A stretch of DNA of 64,000 nt from Polyodon spathula. Taxonomy: Eukaryota; Chordata; Actinopteri; Acipenseriformes; Polyodontidae. Position numbers and translations under genes: made by a program. The notes beneath the pieces were generated by a model that saw only the letters and a list, made by a program, of their open reading frames with translations, was not told the origin of the DNA and ran no database searches. Below, piece by piece: positions 11,356 through 23,070 of this stretch (the stretch's first letter is position 1; every line of letters begins with the position of its first letter). The stretch is from the NCBI RefSeq assembly GCF_017654505.1, contig NC_054548.1, positions 21,319,447-21,383,446 on the forward strand. The letters are read 5' to 3'.

Positions 11356-11654
11356 CCCAGGTTTGTTTACATCCAGGAGCTGACCATAGCAGCCAGACCA
11401 TACCACCTCCGACATTCCATTAAAATACATACTTTGTGTGGGATATTAATAATAACAGTAAGTTATAGCTGACACGTTTCTGACCTGTAGTTTTCAATTA
11501 CGCATTTTGCTATCAGTGAAGTATGCATGCTTTTTGACACAGTGGGGGCACAGTAGGAGGAGGACTGGAAAGAGAACGGAGCTCACCTTCCACTGTAACT
11601 GTTATTAGTTTATTTACTAGTTGGGTTCTACAGTGAGTTTAATATTCTATATTG
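10160..11654. repeat. Non-coding DNA with (TAA)n and (TA)n microsatellites
   Basis: A (TAA)n tract lies at about 10243-10298 and a long (TA)n tract at about 11261-11352. A shorter (TAA)n run sits near 11045-11062. No gene was recognised; the reading frames over the TA tract are artefacts of the repeat. Confidence 0.85.
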
Positions 11655-11775
11655 CTAAATTGATGTTAAAAGTATTATGGGTTTTCTTGTTGTTACTGCA
11701 TCTTGTAAAGAGCTTTGTAATGGCGGTCCACTATGAAAGGCGATGTATAAAATAAAGATTGACTGATTTGAATCA
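11655..11775 (+). mobile_element. L2-type LINE 3' end fragment
   Basis: It matches the tail at 5400-5515 nearly base for base, with AAGTATTATGG, TTTTCTTGTTGTTACTGCAT and CTTGTAAAGAGCTTTGTAAT, then CACTATGAAAGGCG and ATAAAATAAAGATTGACTGA. It is a truncated 3' end only. Confidence 0.65.
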
Positions 11776-13042
11776 TGGAGTACCGGGATTGTAAAACAAG
11801 ACAGTCCTGTATATGCCATAAACAAGAAAAACAAGTAAACGCAGCCAGTGAACTTCATTCGCAGGTGTGTGTGTCATCCTTTCATTGACACGTTTAAACT
11901 AACTGATTTACACCCCTAACTAACACTGCAAGATTAATATGTTTGAAACATATTTTACCCAGTTTCCAACTGAACCAGTATCTACCGAAAACGATTTCAG
12001 GCTTGAGTTCAGTCATTCAGTCTTTTAGCACAAGATACACTGGCTACTTAACAAGCGCAGATTCATATTTTTCAAGTGAAAATGGTTCCATATTTTGTCA
12101 TTGAGCTAGCAAAACAGCCACAGCTCTTTGGCATTGTCTCCTGCTAAACCATTCGTGTCTATAGCTTTTTAAAAAAAATAAATAAAAAAAAATCATCCAT
12201 TTGTTGTTAGTATTATGCAAATCCTATTCTAAAGTGTAGTGCTGGCTAATCTGTGAGAAACCCTTTCCCAGACTGACGGCAGGGACAAAGGCTCACACAC
12301 ACCCCACACAGAATCCAACACAAACCACTGGACCAGGATGACTGCCTTCCACCGCTAGCGAAAAAAAACAGAAAACAAAGAAACGATGAGCAAATGTGTT
12401 CAGCCATCATTATGTAACATGCACCAATGTTATTTGTATTTTACAGCATCCTGTACAGTTGACTATAGGAAGCACTGGTTGGTTTTATATGCTTGTTAGA
12501 AGTACCTGAAACAATAACCAGTTAATAATGACACCAGTAAACACATTTCAGCCATGGTAAAGCACTGTTTAATACTTGTAAGAAAAAGAAAAGAAAAATA
12601 AAATACTGTACCTTCAACAGTAGTTAAGGTACCAACCTGAGCAAAGTCCTCTAGTTTGATCTCTAAAAAAGCAGGTTTCAAAAGGCAGTGCTTTCCTCCT
12701 ACACATCAATTAGTTATAAAAGGAGGTTTTTTGGGCAGACTAAACAACAATGCTACGTGCATAATACAGATTAAAAAATAAATAAATTTACTGGAAATTC
12801 AGATGTACTTGACCTTTTTAATTGTAAATTACAGACAAGTAGATGCTACGGCAATTAAAGAGTGCATGCTAACATTTTCCCCTTTGAGACAAAACAAAAG
12901 GAGTGTCCACATCCTTAACTGAAGAACTGATTGCCATGTGAGTCGGCATCCTACACTTTCACTGGGCAGGAAAAGAAATGCAAAACAAAATCTGCATAAC
13001 GTCCTGCGGTTGACAATTACATTCTAGATGTTCCACACTGTC
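11776..13042. other. No recognised feature
   Basis: AT-rich non-coding DNA with short A runs. I see no gene or repeat boundary. Confidence 0.45.
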
Positions 13043-13405
13043 CCTAGACCCATAGGCGCCGACTACGCGGGGACTCCAGGGCTTCAGCCCCTGCTGAATA
13101 GTAAAAAGGTGGGCTCAGCCCCCCCCTGGAATTTTGATAAGTTACTTAATCATTCAAGGAAGAAAAAATAAAAAAACCTGCGATTCCAATTAGGTTGTCT
13201 TTTACACTGCACTAGTTACAACAGATTTAATTCCCCTCCCCGTTAGTTGCGTTGGTCTGGGAAATTCCACTGGTTTCCTGCTTCATAACATTATCATGTG
13301 ACAAAAGGGTGACGTAGTGACATTGCGTGGCAGAAATAAAGTGAAGCAGTGAAAGGGTCGGACATAGCGTTAAAATAGCAGTTTGTTCATTCTATTTACT
13401 GAAAT

Positions 13406-14960
13406 CATGGATACATTTCTAATTAAGAAGACAAACTGAGGTTCTGCAGTTTCTGAAGGAAGAACTGGGTTCAGGACTGAATCAGCTTTGTCAGTTGCTG
13501 CTGGGCCCAGCACAAGTGAACCAGAAATATCTAGCCAGAGTGAGGGGGAAACGGAACAGAGTGGGAAAAATACCACAAAATCGGACTCAGGATCTACAAC
13601 AAATTCCAGTAAGGTTAGTGCTGACTTGTCCCACAAAAAAACAGGAAGATCAAGTTGGAAGAGTAGTTTTTGCTGGCTTACGTACGACCAGTAAATTGTT
13701 TTTTTGCAACTTGCTGTTCTGCGGCTAAAATGAAAGTCCCAATCCCAGCCACATCGAGAAAAAGATTCATACATGACTTTTATTCAAGAGGGGTTCAGAA
13801 ATTGTAAAAAGGCTTTAACAGGTTTAATAGTCTTGAGAAATCAAGTTTGCATCAAGACTCTGCTGGTGCAGTAGCAGCAATTAAAGGAGGTGTAAATGTA
13901 GCTGCAGCCTGTTCACAAGGCAAACTATAACAAATGAAAGAAGCAAGAGAAGCTCTGTCATCACTGAGGTATCTGGCTTGTCAGGGTCTCGCAATAAGAG
14001 GAAAATCACTCTGGATACAAATGGCTTTCTCATGACGTTACAAGTGAAATTATTTCAATAATGGCACATATCCTTTGTGCATTGACACAGGATGTACACA
14101 AAGCTGGATTTTATGCTGGTATTGTGGACGAGACAGCAGATATCTCTGTCAGAGAGCAGGTGTCATTTTGTTTTCGAATAGTTAAGGAGAATCTTGAAGT
14201 GCATGAGCTTTTCTTTGGCTTTAACACAGCATCTTCAACTAGAGCTGATGCTCTTTTTGCCATGCTTAAAGACTTACTTCTCCGATATGATCGAGCCACT
14301 AATGTTGCCGGAAAGCATCAGGGGTTACAGGCACTAGTACAGCAAGAGGAGCCTTGTGCTTTATATGTGCACTGTGTTGACATTTGTTGAAATCTGATGA
14401 CAGTAAATCTTGATTATCTTTGTAAAGAATTCTCTAAAACGACTTGCTTGCTTTGAAAGGTTTCAGACAGGGGATCAAGACAAAGTGAGTCTGCGCCCAT
14501 TTTGTCCAACAAGATGGACACTTAGAGCATCTTCACTGCAGTCAGTGTTCTCCAACTACAGTGAATTAAGTGAGTTTCTTGAAGATCTATCAATTAACGA
14601 CAAAAGTGACTGGAGGGAAAGCAAGTGGATTCGCTGCACGTCTCCGAAAGTTTGGCACATACTTCACTCTCCAGTTGCTTTTGCTCATTTTTGCATGTGT
14701 TGAAACTGTCGATACTGCCTTGTAGAGCAGTCACATGCCGTTCCATCAAGCAGAACTAACTGTTAATTCACTTAAGAGTAGTAAAAGTCAACTTAGCAAC
14801 GGATTTAAACAGTTCTGTGAGAAAGCCATTCGGGCGGGGGGGGGTGGGTGGAGGGGCTGAATTGTTGGATTTGGATAGCCCTACCTTCGATCTACCATGG
14901 GACAAGCCAGACTTAACCATGTGACTTTACAACATGGTCACAAATGGCTTTCTATGGAGA
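13406..14960 (+). pseudogene. hAT transposase pseudogene (TTF-type zinc finger / DUF4371 class)
   Basis: The probable start is the ATG at 13406 (MDTFLIKKTN, then a stop). A Ser-rich linker (AAGPSTSEPEISSQSEGETE) follows. Around 13735-13830 a region reading HREKDSYMTFIQEGFRNCKK resembles the TTF zinc-finger module. The clearest part (14061-14390) reads GFYAGIVDETADISVREQVS; DETAD is where hAT enzymes carry their first catalytic aspartate. The next part (14410-14703) contains LRPFCPTRWTLRASSLQSVF, also typical of the family. A further in-frame echo near 14870 reads DLDSPTFDLPWDKP. The C-terminal dimerisation domain and the last catalytic Glu are missing, and several stops and frameshifts break the frame. 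It cannot encode an active enzyme. Confidence 0.85.
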
Positions 14961-15318
14961 TGGATCTCAACGCAGTGGCAAATTAATTCATCCAGCGATC
15001 AGCATCCAGGAGATTGACTTACAAAATTGAAAATTTAGATCCTACATCATGGTAAGTGTTACATTTTTATTCATTCATGGTATTGCTTTACAATGATGAA
15101 GAAAGCGGTGTCATTATCTGAATGTGTGGGATATGGGATTATGCTAATTTGTAGGATTGTAGTTAAATATGATTTGATCTCAAGTTTATATTTAATGTGT
15201 ATAGACAAATGTTTTACTTTAATTTATTGTTAATAAAAAAGAAAAAAGTGCACTATTTTAAAAAGTGCACTTACTTTGTTCTCAAACAGGTGTGCTTATA
15301 TATATATATAGCTACACG

Positions 15319-15396
15319 ATCAGACACATTTATTAGTCATTAAAAGCTGAGCACCAGAATGGGATAAATCAAACAAACGGGACTAATAAACAAACA

Positions 15397-15467
<71 letters not shown>

Positions 15468-15582
15468 ACCACACTTTATAATCTTATCAATTTGCATATT
15501 AGTGTCATTTGTTTATTAGTCCCGTTTGTTTGATTTATCCCATTCTGGTGCTCAGTTTTTAATGACTAATAAATGTGTCTGA
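15319..15582. repeat. Fold-back palindrome with (TA)n core inside the hAT element
   Basis: The left arm (15319-15404) and right arm (15497-15582) are inverted copies of each other over about 85 bp with only a few differences. Shared blocks include CAGACACATTTATTAGTCAT, GAGCACCAGAATGGGATAAA and CAAACAAACGGGACTAATAA, and each reappears as its reverse complement. The core is a (TA)n tract (about 15400-15463) plus about 30 bp. The right arm has a few extra bases next to the core. No coding potential. Confidence 0.9.
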
Positions 15583-15865
15583 TGTGTACTCCAGACTAAA
15601 TCTCAATATCTTCTTCATAAATTAGCTGCAGACATTTGAAATAAGATTGAATTCAACAACAGCAACATAATTTTACTACTTCTTACACTTATTTATTTTG
15701 TCATAGCCTATAGAATGTAGCTATAAAATAGAAGCGGCGGTGTTTATGTATGTGATTTTATCTGACAGTGGTCACGGGGGGGTATGATGAAGTAACTCAG
15801 CCCCAGCAACACCCCCCCCCCCCCCCCCCCCGGGAATTTGAAAACTCAGCGCCTATGCCTAGACC

Positions 15866-16082
15866 AATCTCAAAATAATCCAGTAGCCACAGAACATTAG
15901 CGTTCCCGATGTGCTGTTCATTGGCTTTATTAAGGTTACAGTTCCCTGCAGCTTGAATCTGCCAAAATAATAAACATCAAAATCCACTTGATCATTCAGA
16001 TAGACTGTTTTCAGCTGCAAAAACAGAAACCATTTACAAAACTTAAAGATAATAAAACACACTAATTAGAATATCCAACACC
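15866..16082. other. No recognised feature
   Basis: Short non-coding spacer between the hAT element and the next repeat. Confidence 0.4.
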
Positions 16083-16180
16083 AGGGATGGAAAAAAAGAC
16101 TCCTATTGCACAGAAGTAAACCCATTCCAGGTTTATTAGTCTCGGTGCATAGGCAACAAGCTCAAGAGTGTCATATTAAT
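16083..16180 (+). repeat. Partial copy of the palindromic MITE found at 33.2 kb
   Basis: It begins CCAGGGATGGAAAAAAAGACT, then shares CTATTGCA, CCATTCCAGG, AACAAGCTCA and GTGTC..ATTA blocks with 33231-33400. The second terminal inverted repeat is missing or decayed. Confidence 0.55.
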
Positions 16181-16444
16181 TACGAAGGTAATTGTCTACA
16201 GGGCTTAATGTTAAGGTACACACAAAAAAAATATTTTATTAAAGTTTTGAATATTTAACAACAAGAAACTAACACTAAAATTTACAAACAGAACTTTTTT
16301 TCTGTCTAAGAAAACGAAGAACAAAAAGGCATAGCAATAGAATCCACGAAGATCCATAAAGATCAAAGGACAACCAACCATTCTATTCAACCAGGCATCC
16401 CCCACTGCTCTTAATACTAAAGGAGACCAAATGTTTTCAGTGGC

Positions 16445-16628
16445 AGCTCAGCCACTGACACATGGCGTGACCTTGAACAAGTCACTTAACCTCCTTATGC
16501 TCCGTTTTTCAGGTGAAACGTTGTTGTAAGTTGTCTGCAGCTGATGCATAGTTCACACACCCTAATCTTGTAAATCGCTTTGTGATGGTGGTCCACTATG
16601 AAAGGCAACATATAAAAATAAAGATCAT
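16445..16628 (+). repeat. SINE body fused to an L2-type tail (head missing)
   Basis: The body reads AGTCACTTAACCTCC, then GCAGCTGATGCATAGTTCAC and ACACCCTAAT. It continues into TTGTAAATCGCTTTGTGATG and CACTATGAAAGGC, the L2-type tail also seen at 5.45 and 11.7 kb. The body block GATGCATAGTTCACACACCC also occurs on the minus strand at 22979-23070 but joined to a different tail. The tRNA-like head is missing here; the minus-strand fragment at 24360-24431 probably represents it. Confidence 0.7.
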
Positions 16629-16838
16629 CATGAAAAAGTCACTTAGTCTGAGTATGTCCCACATCATAGTATTATATGAGCATTATCAAGAAAGGTGGAC
16701 AAATTATTTCTAATTGATTGACATACTTGGCCCAAGTAAAAATGTCATAATTTCTAATGATTGATCATCTAATGATTACCCACATCTCAAAAGTGTTTGA
16801 AATGTACACAAGTGAATGAAAACTGAATGAGTGGTATC

Positions 16839-16945
16839 TAACATCATTAGTTATGCAACTGATATGTTAGTACCACGGTTAAGCGATTTAAAACTAGAAA
16901 TGGATGGCTGTGAACAAAAATAAAAGCCTGGGAGCACACTCTAAT
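16839..16945 (+). repeat. Short dispersed repeat, second copy
   Basis: Same sequence class as 9481-9597: CATCATTAGTTATGCAACTG, then TTAAAACTAGAAATGGATGG, CTGTGAACAAAAAT and CCTGGGAGCACAC. The flanks do not match Tc1 sequence, so this copy is independent of a Tc1 insertion. Confidence 0.75.
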
Positions 16946-18549
16946 ACGCAATTAAATGATTTGTAAAACAAGAAGTAAAACTGTGTACTCTATGTCAATG
17001 CATGTGGTCTGTATCATTCATATGGTCAGAGTTTAAAGCAATGCAGCAGTGAAAGTGTTCATTTTTATAGGAAAATTATTCCCACAATTGACTGTGACCG
17101 ACAGAAAGTGAAGGATGCCTTTAGATGTTGCCTGCAGAGTTTCCACAACACAAAACATTTGGATTATGAAACATTAGCAGGAGGAGGTGTGGTAGCAGGT
17201 TCACAAACTCACACAAGTTCCCTTTACAGGCATGCTAATTGACTGATGTACAGTATGTGGAATAACTGATTGTCTTAGAGATGTTTTAAAATGAAAGTGG
17301 CATAGATGGAGTGATGTACAGACAGAGATACAACCATATATCTCCACAATATGATAGTCACAAAAACATGTATACTAAATAATACCAGCCACCTTATATG
17401 TAAAACACGTTCCCGTCTTTTACAGTAGCTACACGATTAGCTCAACAGTGAACCTACAGAATCCTTATTCAGTTGCTGCAGACTTGCTGAAACATTATTT
17501 CAAAATATCCATGTTGACCTTGACAGATTTCAAGAAATACCTTGCTTCCAGCACAGTACATTTTAAGTACCTCAGCCACCCTGAACAGTGCACTGTGTTC
17601 CGTTCTGCCTCTCTATCAGCACTTGCTTTCTTTGGATCGATACATTACACAATCTAATACACTACATAACTGCTGTGCAAGTCTTTCCTGGACTCAGCTC
17701 CTCAGTGATCCTTAACTGTAATACAGCAAACTGCTTGCTAGACATAACAAATAATTGCAATACTTAGGAGGTGTTCCAGGTACCAAATTACTCATGATAA
17801 TGAACAAGGGATTTAATGAATCCACAAATGCTTAGTGTAAACTTTTTCTTGTGGTAAACAGTGATGACTTTCAAGGGCTCATGCATTAGAAAGAAAAGGC
17901 AGCGTTAACAACCTTAAACCCATACACTTAAAAGGGAAAAAAATAAGGGGAAATTGAGGGGTTTTATGAAACTGACCAAAAGCCCTTCCAAGAAGAGAGA
18001 AAGACCCTTTTCAGGGAAGGTGCAACTCTTCAGAAACACAATTACTTAAATCTATGGTGCAGTCTTCACATGTGAAATAATGTATTTTTCTGAACATGCA
18101 AGAAGGAGCAAGACAGTTGTGTACTAGAAACTATACTGTGGTGCAAGGCCGTTCTTTAAAAGGGTACATAAGGACCTTTTTATTTTGTTGTGTTACATAT
18201 TCCCATGAGTTGCTACAACTGTTTCCGTAGGGTGTGTGTATTGTTTTCATTTTTTTTTTTTACCATTTTGACCACTTTCTTTAAACTTAATTGCATTCCC
18301 TGCCTCAAGATGGCTTCACATGTACCCACATGGACCTCTTATAAACCAGAATATGGTTCTGTGGCAGGAAATGTGACTCACCATGTCCCTTTGTGTCATG
18401 ATATAGCCGTGGCCATCTTTGTAGCCTCACTTCAACGGTACAATAAAATGAAATCCAGCTACCTGTGAAAAGAAATACAGGTGTTATGGTTATGAATCAT
18501 TACAGTTCACAAATGTCTACAGCCTTATATGTTCAAAAACAAAATGACT
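16946..18549. other. No recognised feature
   Basis: Non-coding sequence with short T runs near 18250. A 92-residue frame at 18190-18468 has no recognisable domain and is probably chance. Confidence 0.45.
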
Positions 18550-19015
18550 GGGGCTCCTGAGTGGCGCATCCGGTAAAGGCACTTTGCCTGGAGTGCAGGA
18601 TGCACCCTATAGCTTGGAGATCACCGGTTCCAATCCAAGCCATGTCACTGCTGACCATGGATGAGAGTTCCTAGGGGACTGCGCAGAATTGTCCAAGCAT
18701 TGCACAGACGGAGTAGGGGTTAGGTCGGCTTGGGAGTCCTTAGCTCACCACACACCAGCAACCCCTGTGGCTGGCCGGGCACCTGCAGGTTGGCCTATAC
18801 ACAGTTCAGAACTGCATGGTCCTCTGACACTAAGTTCTGAATATGGCTGCACGGCAGAGTTTCAGAGTGAAAAAAAGCAGATGGCTGACGGCATTCATTT
18901 TGGAGGACGCAAGTGTTCTTCGTCTCTCCTGAGTTTGTTCGGGGGTTGCAGCGGACAGCCATGTTGAATAATAATTGTATGTTCCAAAATTGGGAGAAAA
19001 AATGGAAAAATGAAT
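18550..19015 (+). repeat. tRNA-derived SINE, near full length
   Basis: The head GGGGCTCCTGAGTGGCGCAT carries an RNA polymerase III A-box-like sequence (TGGCGCATCCGG at 18562-18573) and a B box (GGTTCCAATCC at 18626-18636), followed by a long body and an A-rich end. The flanks AAAAACAAAATG on the left and AAAAACAATG on the right look like an imperfect target duplication. The family resembles SINEs I associate with sturgeon and paddlefish genomes. The copy at 7960-8230 shares the body. Confidence 0.85.
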
Positions 19016-20763
19016 AAAAACAATGTATTTTCTGAATGCCGTTTGAAAAGCGCCAAATAACACTTAATTCCATAATGTGCAACAAACCAACCCTATGGCG
19101 ACTTGAAGGGGAACAAAGTATTTGACCAAATACTTTGATGGATGTCTCTAATTAAAATTGTGTTCGACCACACTTGCTAATGTTCCTACACAAATACTAT
19201 TTCCCTTTGTTAGTCTACCAGTTGATCCCCATATAACTAACCAGAATTAAAGCAAAAAACTTTGAAATTGTCAGCAAAATATATACCTATATTATCTGAA
19301 GATAAATCTTAAGTTAATATGTACAGCTGACTCCTTCCCCTTGGGTCCGAGGAGTAATTTCAGATGCAAGTAGACCAGATCCTCCAAAAGCAAAGCAAAT
19401 GCTCTCTCTGCTCTATGCACCCAAAACAAACATAGCCTTCACAGACCACACTTTAGCTATATCCTGTCCTTGGATTACCCCAGTTCCTAATGTACTTGAA
19501 TTCCATTGTTATGTCACAGTATTAAATGGCCGTGATATTTTTCCGGCACGACTCAACACTGGCATGGTATGACATTGGAAAAGCGCTAAACTGGCATGCT
19601 GATATTCTGGCATAAATCTTTATTAGTCTGGCACTGAAAAAACTGGCAGGATATGTTGGCATTGCATTATACTGTCTTGGCAATAAAGAGTTTTGACCAT
19701 TTGCAAAATATGCCTTAAAACTGTGCCAGCTGCAGCACATTATTAACTGCCTGGGGGATATTGGGCATTTACACTGAAAACCTGATTAATGTGGTGGGCG
19801 ACACAAGACAATTGCCAGAAATTAGCAAAGGTTTACCCCCCCCCCCCCCAATATTAGTATCATATAAAGGGATTCCACATAACCTGCACCAATAGTATGC
19901 AACGTATTAAGCTGCATTGCTAAACGTTTAAAAAGAGTTTACAGTGCAAGTGTGTAGCAACAATTATCGGCAAAGAGACAATTTATCAGAATACCATATT
20001 TTGGCATTCAAAAACAAGTTTCAATCAAGGACTTAAACCTTCCAGTGGTCAGAAATACAATTTTGTTGCATATGCAACCAAAAAAATTGTTTGTGCATCC
20101 ATCATTTGTGTTTTAAGCAATGCATGGCCTCGAAAACTGAGAAGAAAATGTACATTTTCTACTCAGGGATACCAAGTGAGAAAACAGTCCGAGTGAAATT
20201 ATCTGACAACAAACTCCCATTCCCCAGTTGTATGGCTTTCCTAGAAAAAAAGAGAAGATTCCAGGTGGCCATTCTACTTGTGAGACATCTTGCTCATTAA
20301 AATATTTAGCATATTTATAAAGAGGAGATGATTATCTAGTTAGATACATCAGGGTATTTAATAAATAAGGAGTCTAAGTGGGGAAAATGGACAATAAAAT
20401 ACCCATCCCTAGTCATGCTATAAATCATTTGTTGTTGCCATAATTTGTGCTGGTATTGTGTATATTGGTTTAGCTAGTGAAGTGATGCTATCAGGCCTGG
20501 TCTGGCTTTAATTGTTTTAAGGTTTTCCTGTGCTGACAGTGGGGGATAATTAACAGATACAGGTCCCTTTGACTTCAGACAGTTGACAGGAAGAGCCCTC
20601 CCTGTTCAACAGCCTACTTTGTCACATTTCTGTTTAAGATAAGCCCCCATGTACAGCAAAAAAGGAAAAAAAAAAAATTACCTATTGCAGTTTACTTTTG
20701 CCAGTTCACAGCATATTTAGCATGGGTTTGATGCTCACATTGACACATGATCTTTTAAATTCT

Positions 20764-20794
<31 letters not shown>

Positions 20795-22085
20795 GCTGAC
20801 ACACTGACCTATAAACACCTTTCTCCTCTGCCATAGGGACCACTCTCTTCAAGAGAGGGATACAAATAAAATGTTGCAAAACTGCATACTGTACATGCTG
20901 TACACAGTTTAGGTGATAATTGCCACAAAAACCTAATTTTGTACAAGGTCATTTTTACTGGTGTCGCCTCACTTATGTTCTGTACAGTATTTGCCTCCAT
21001 CACATTAACATCCATGGTCCCCAACAGGCTTGGGGTCAATGTCTGTTTTTCAATTCCATTTCCAGTTCCTTTTTAAAATCAACTGATATTTCAGACCACA
21101 CAAGTGACCTGCAAATTGATATTAAAACCTCCAGACCCGCAACAGTTATTGGGCAACTTGCAAAATAAAACTCACTATTTGGGTGATGTAAAAAAAATGG
21201 AAGTTTGTCATTCAACATATGATTGTATGTACACTCCATTCATTGACGGGTCCTTAATTCAAGCTGCAAATTACATAAATTTTAATTAACCAATGCTGTT
21301 GTTTTCTTTTATTGAGTCAAAATATAATTAATAATTTAGGTCAGATCATTGCCCCACATTTTCTTGAGGAAAGGGGAGATACCCTGACCCCCTCCCCTCC
21401 CTACCTTTTCTGGCAAGGGTCTGAATATATGTAGACACACACACACACACACACACACACATTTTCACTACTGTCTCAGGTTTTTTTTTTTATATCACTT
21501 TAAATGCTTGTGGTTAACAGAATACTGCTAACAGCAGTTTTGATCAATGATGTGTTGGACTGAATTAAAGGGAATGGGACACTGATTTTTGAATACTTTA
21601 AAAGATCTGCCGTCTCAGACTTATCCCCTTTTCAATGCTTGTTTTCATCTGTTACATGCACACCCTCAGTATAGGCCCCTAACTTAAAAAATAAGGCGAC
21701 TTGAGAGGTAATATTTTGGAATTCATCTTAAAACTCTTCATGTACATTCACATATGAGATCAAAAGAATCTGAGCGAGACGAAGGTAACACTGGTCCATT
21801 TGATGTGGAATGGCCCAAAGGCATAATGACCGGGTGCAGCAGGCACACAAGATATTCAAACATTTCACACAGCATAGGGGTTTTAGTGATACATTCACAA
21901 TGGAATAGCAAGTTGATTATAAAATATTACGTTAAAGTGGCTTGAGTTAACCAAGTCTAAATTAATCATAGCAATATTCTTCCAAAAGTAAAATTTACAA
22001 AAACTCTGGATATGGCCAAATACATTTCAGTCAATTTAGTGACTTTGAGCAACGGAAGAACTTGGCAAACAAATAACTGTCTGAA
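19016..22085. other. Non-coding DNA with microsatellites, no gene recognised
   Basis: It contains a poly-C run (about 19838-19849), a cluster of seven YTGGCA motifs (19559-19682), a 27-bp poly-A run (about 20767-20793) and an (AC)n tract (about 21436-21462). Reading frames here are short and lack domains. Confidence 0.6.
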
Positions 22086-22094
22086 TTGGTTCCT

Positions 22095-22173
<79 letters not shown>

Positions 22174-22175
22174 AA
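22086..22175. repeat. (CT)n(TA)n compound microsatellite
   Basis: A pure CT tract of about 55 bp runs directly into a TA tract of about 20 bp. A similar CT-to-TA junction occurs at about 26483-26530. Confidence 0.95.
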
Positions 22176-22978
22176 ATAACAGCGCGACTTAAACACATAG
22201 AGATGGACACACTTCTGCTCATATAGTATACACTGATTCTGAAATAGTACCATGAACTTCTGCTAAATAATGCCCTAACCAAGTTTTATCATATTTGGAT
22301 AACCAATTCTCTATAATCTGATACACAACTCTATAATGTGTAACATATGGGCATACATTTCCACTACACCCCCATGCATCCATTCCCCAAACAGGGTATA
22401 ATAGTCCACATGTAACCAACAAGTACAGAATTGTATCCTAAACCAATTAAAATGTCTGTCTAAATATTGTACAGGAAAGCTCACATCAAGTATGCACAGA
22501 CACTTCCACTATAAGCCTGTTGCTGGTAATATGATCTCCCACAAAATGGTGATCTCACACACACCAGTCTGATTTGCTCAGCCCCTTTTACTTTCCATAG
22601 GATCTTGTCGGTTCTAGGGTCATTATCTAAGTTTCTTCTTCCTGTAAATCTGTCTCGCCATTCATTATCAGTAATAAATTGACTGCACATGAATATATGG
22701 GATTACCAGCACTGCAGACCGAGGCCTTCTGTCTATCCAAAGGACACACACGCTGTTAACAGCCACACAGCACTCTCTCGTATGGACAGAGATGTCTGTC
22801 GAGAGGAGGGGAAGACATCAATCTCCACCCCTTAACTACCGAATGGAATTGGCAGCCTTGTATGTTAACCCTACCTTTACTACAACAACATGTTGCTTTC
22901 TAATGAAAGTATATGGCAGGGAGGAAATCAAGCAAATTCAGTACTCTTCTTCACAACAGCAGAATACTAATTTTAATC

Positions 22979-23070
22979 TTATTATTATTTCTTTATTTAG
23001 CAGATGCCTTTATCCATGGCGACTTACAGATACTAGGGTGTGTGAACTATGCATCTTCTGCAGAGTCACA
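22979..23070 (-). repeat. SINE 3' end (minus strand) with the alternative LINE tail
   Basis: On the minus strand it reads GATGCATAGTTCACACACCC, then TAGTATCTGTAAGTCGCC and ATGGATAAAGGCATCTGCTA, then AATAAAG and AAT repeats. The body matches 16445-16628 but the tail is the GGATAAAGGCRTCTGCTAAA type used by other fish SINE/LINE pairs. Confidence 0.75.

Larger units (their letters stand above)
13051..15857 (+). mobile_element. hAT transposon with 8-bp target-site duplication
   Basis: The element begins CATAGGCGCCGA and ends TCAGCGCCTATG, giving short imperfect terminal inverted repeats. The 8-bp sequence CCTAGACC is present immediately outside both ends (13043-13050 and 15858-15865). An 8-bp duplication is a hallmark of hAT insertion. 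Sub-terminal G- and C-rich stretches with small hairpins follow each end. Inside is a decayed transposase (about 13400-14960) of the kind with an N-terminal TTF-type zinc finger and a DUF4371 region, similar to ZMYM-like hAT proteins. A large palindrome with a TA core lies at 15319-15582. Confidence 0.9.

Noticed and set aside
13370..13774. A 134-residue minus-strand reading frame
   Set aside because: It lies antisense to the hAT transposase remnant and has no recognisable domain, so it is a shadow frame.
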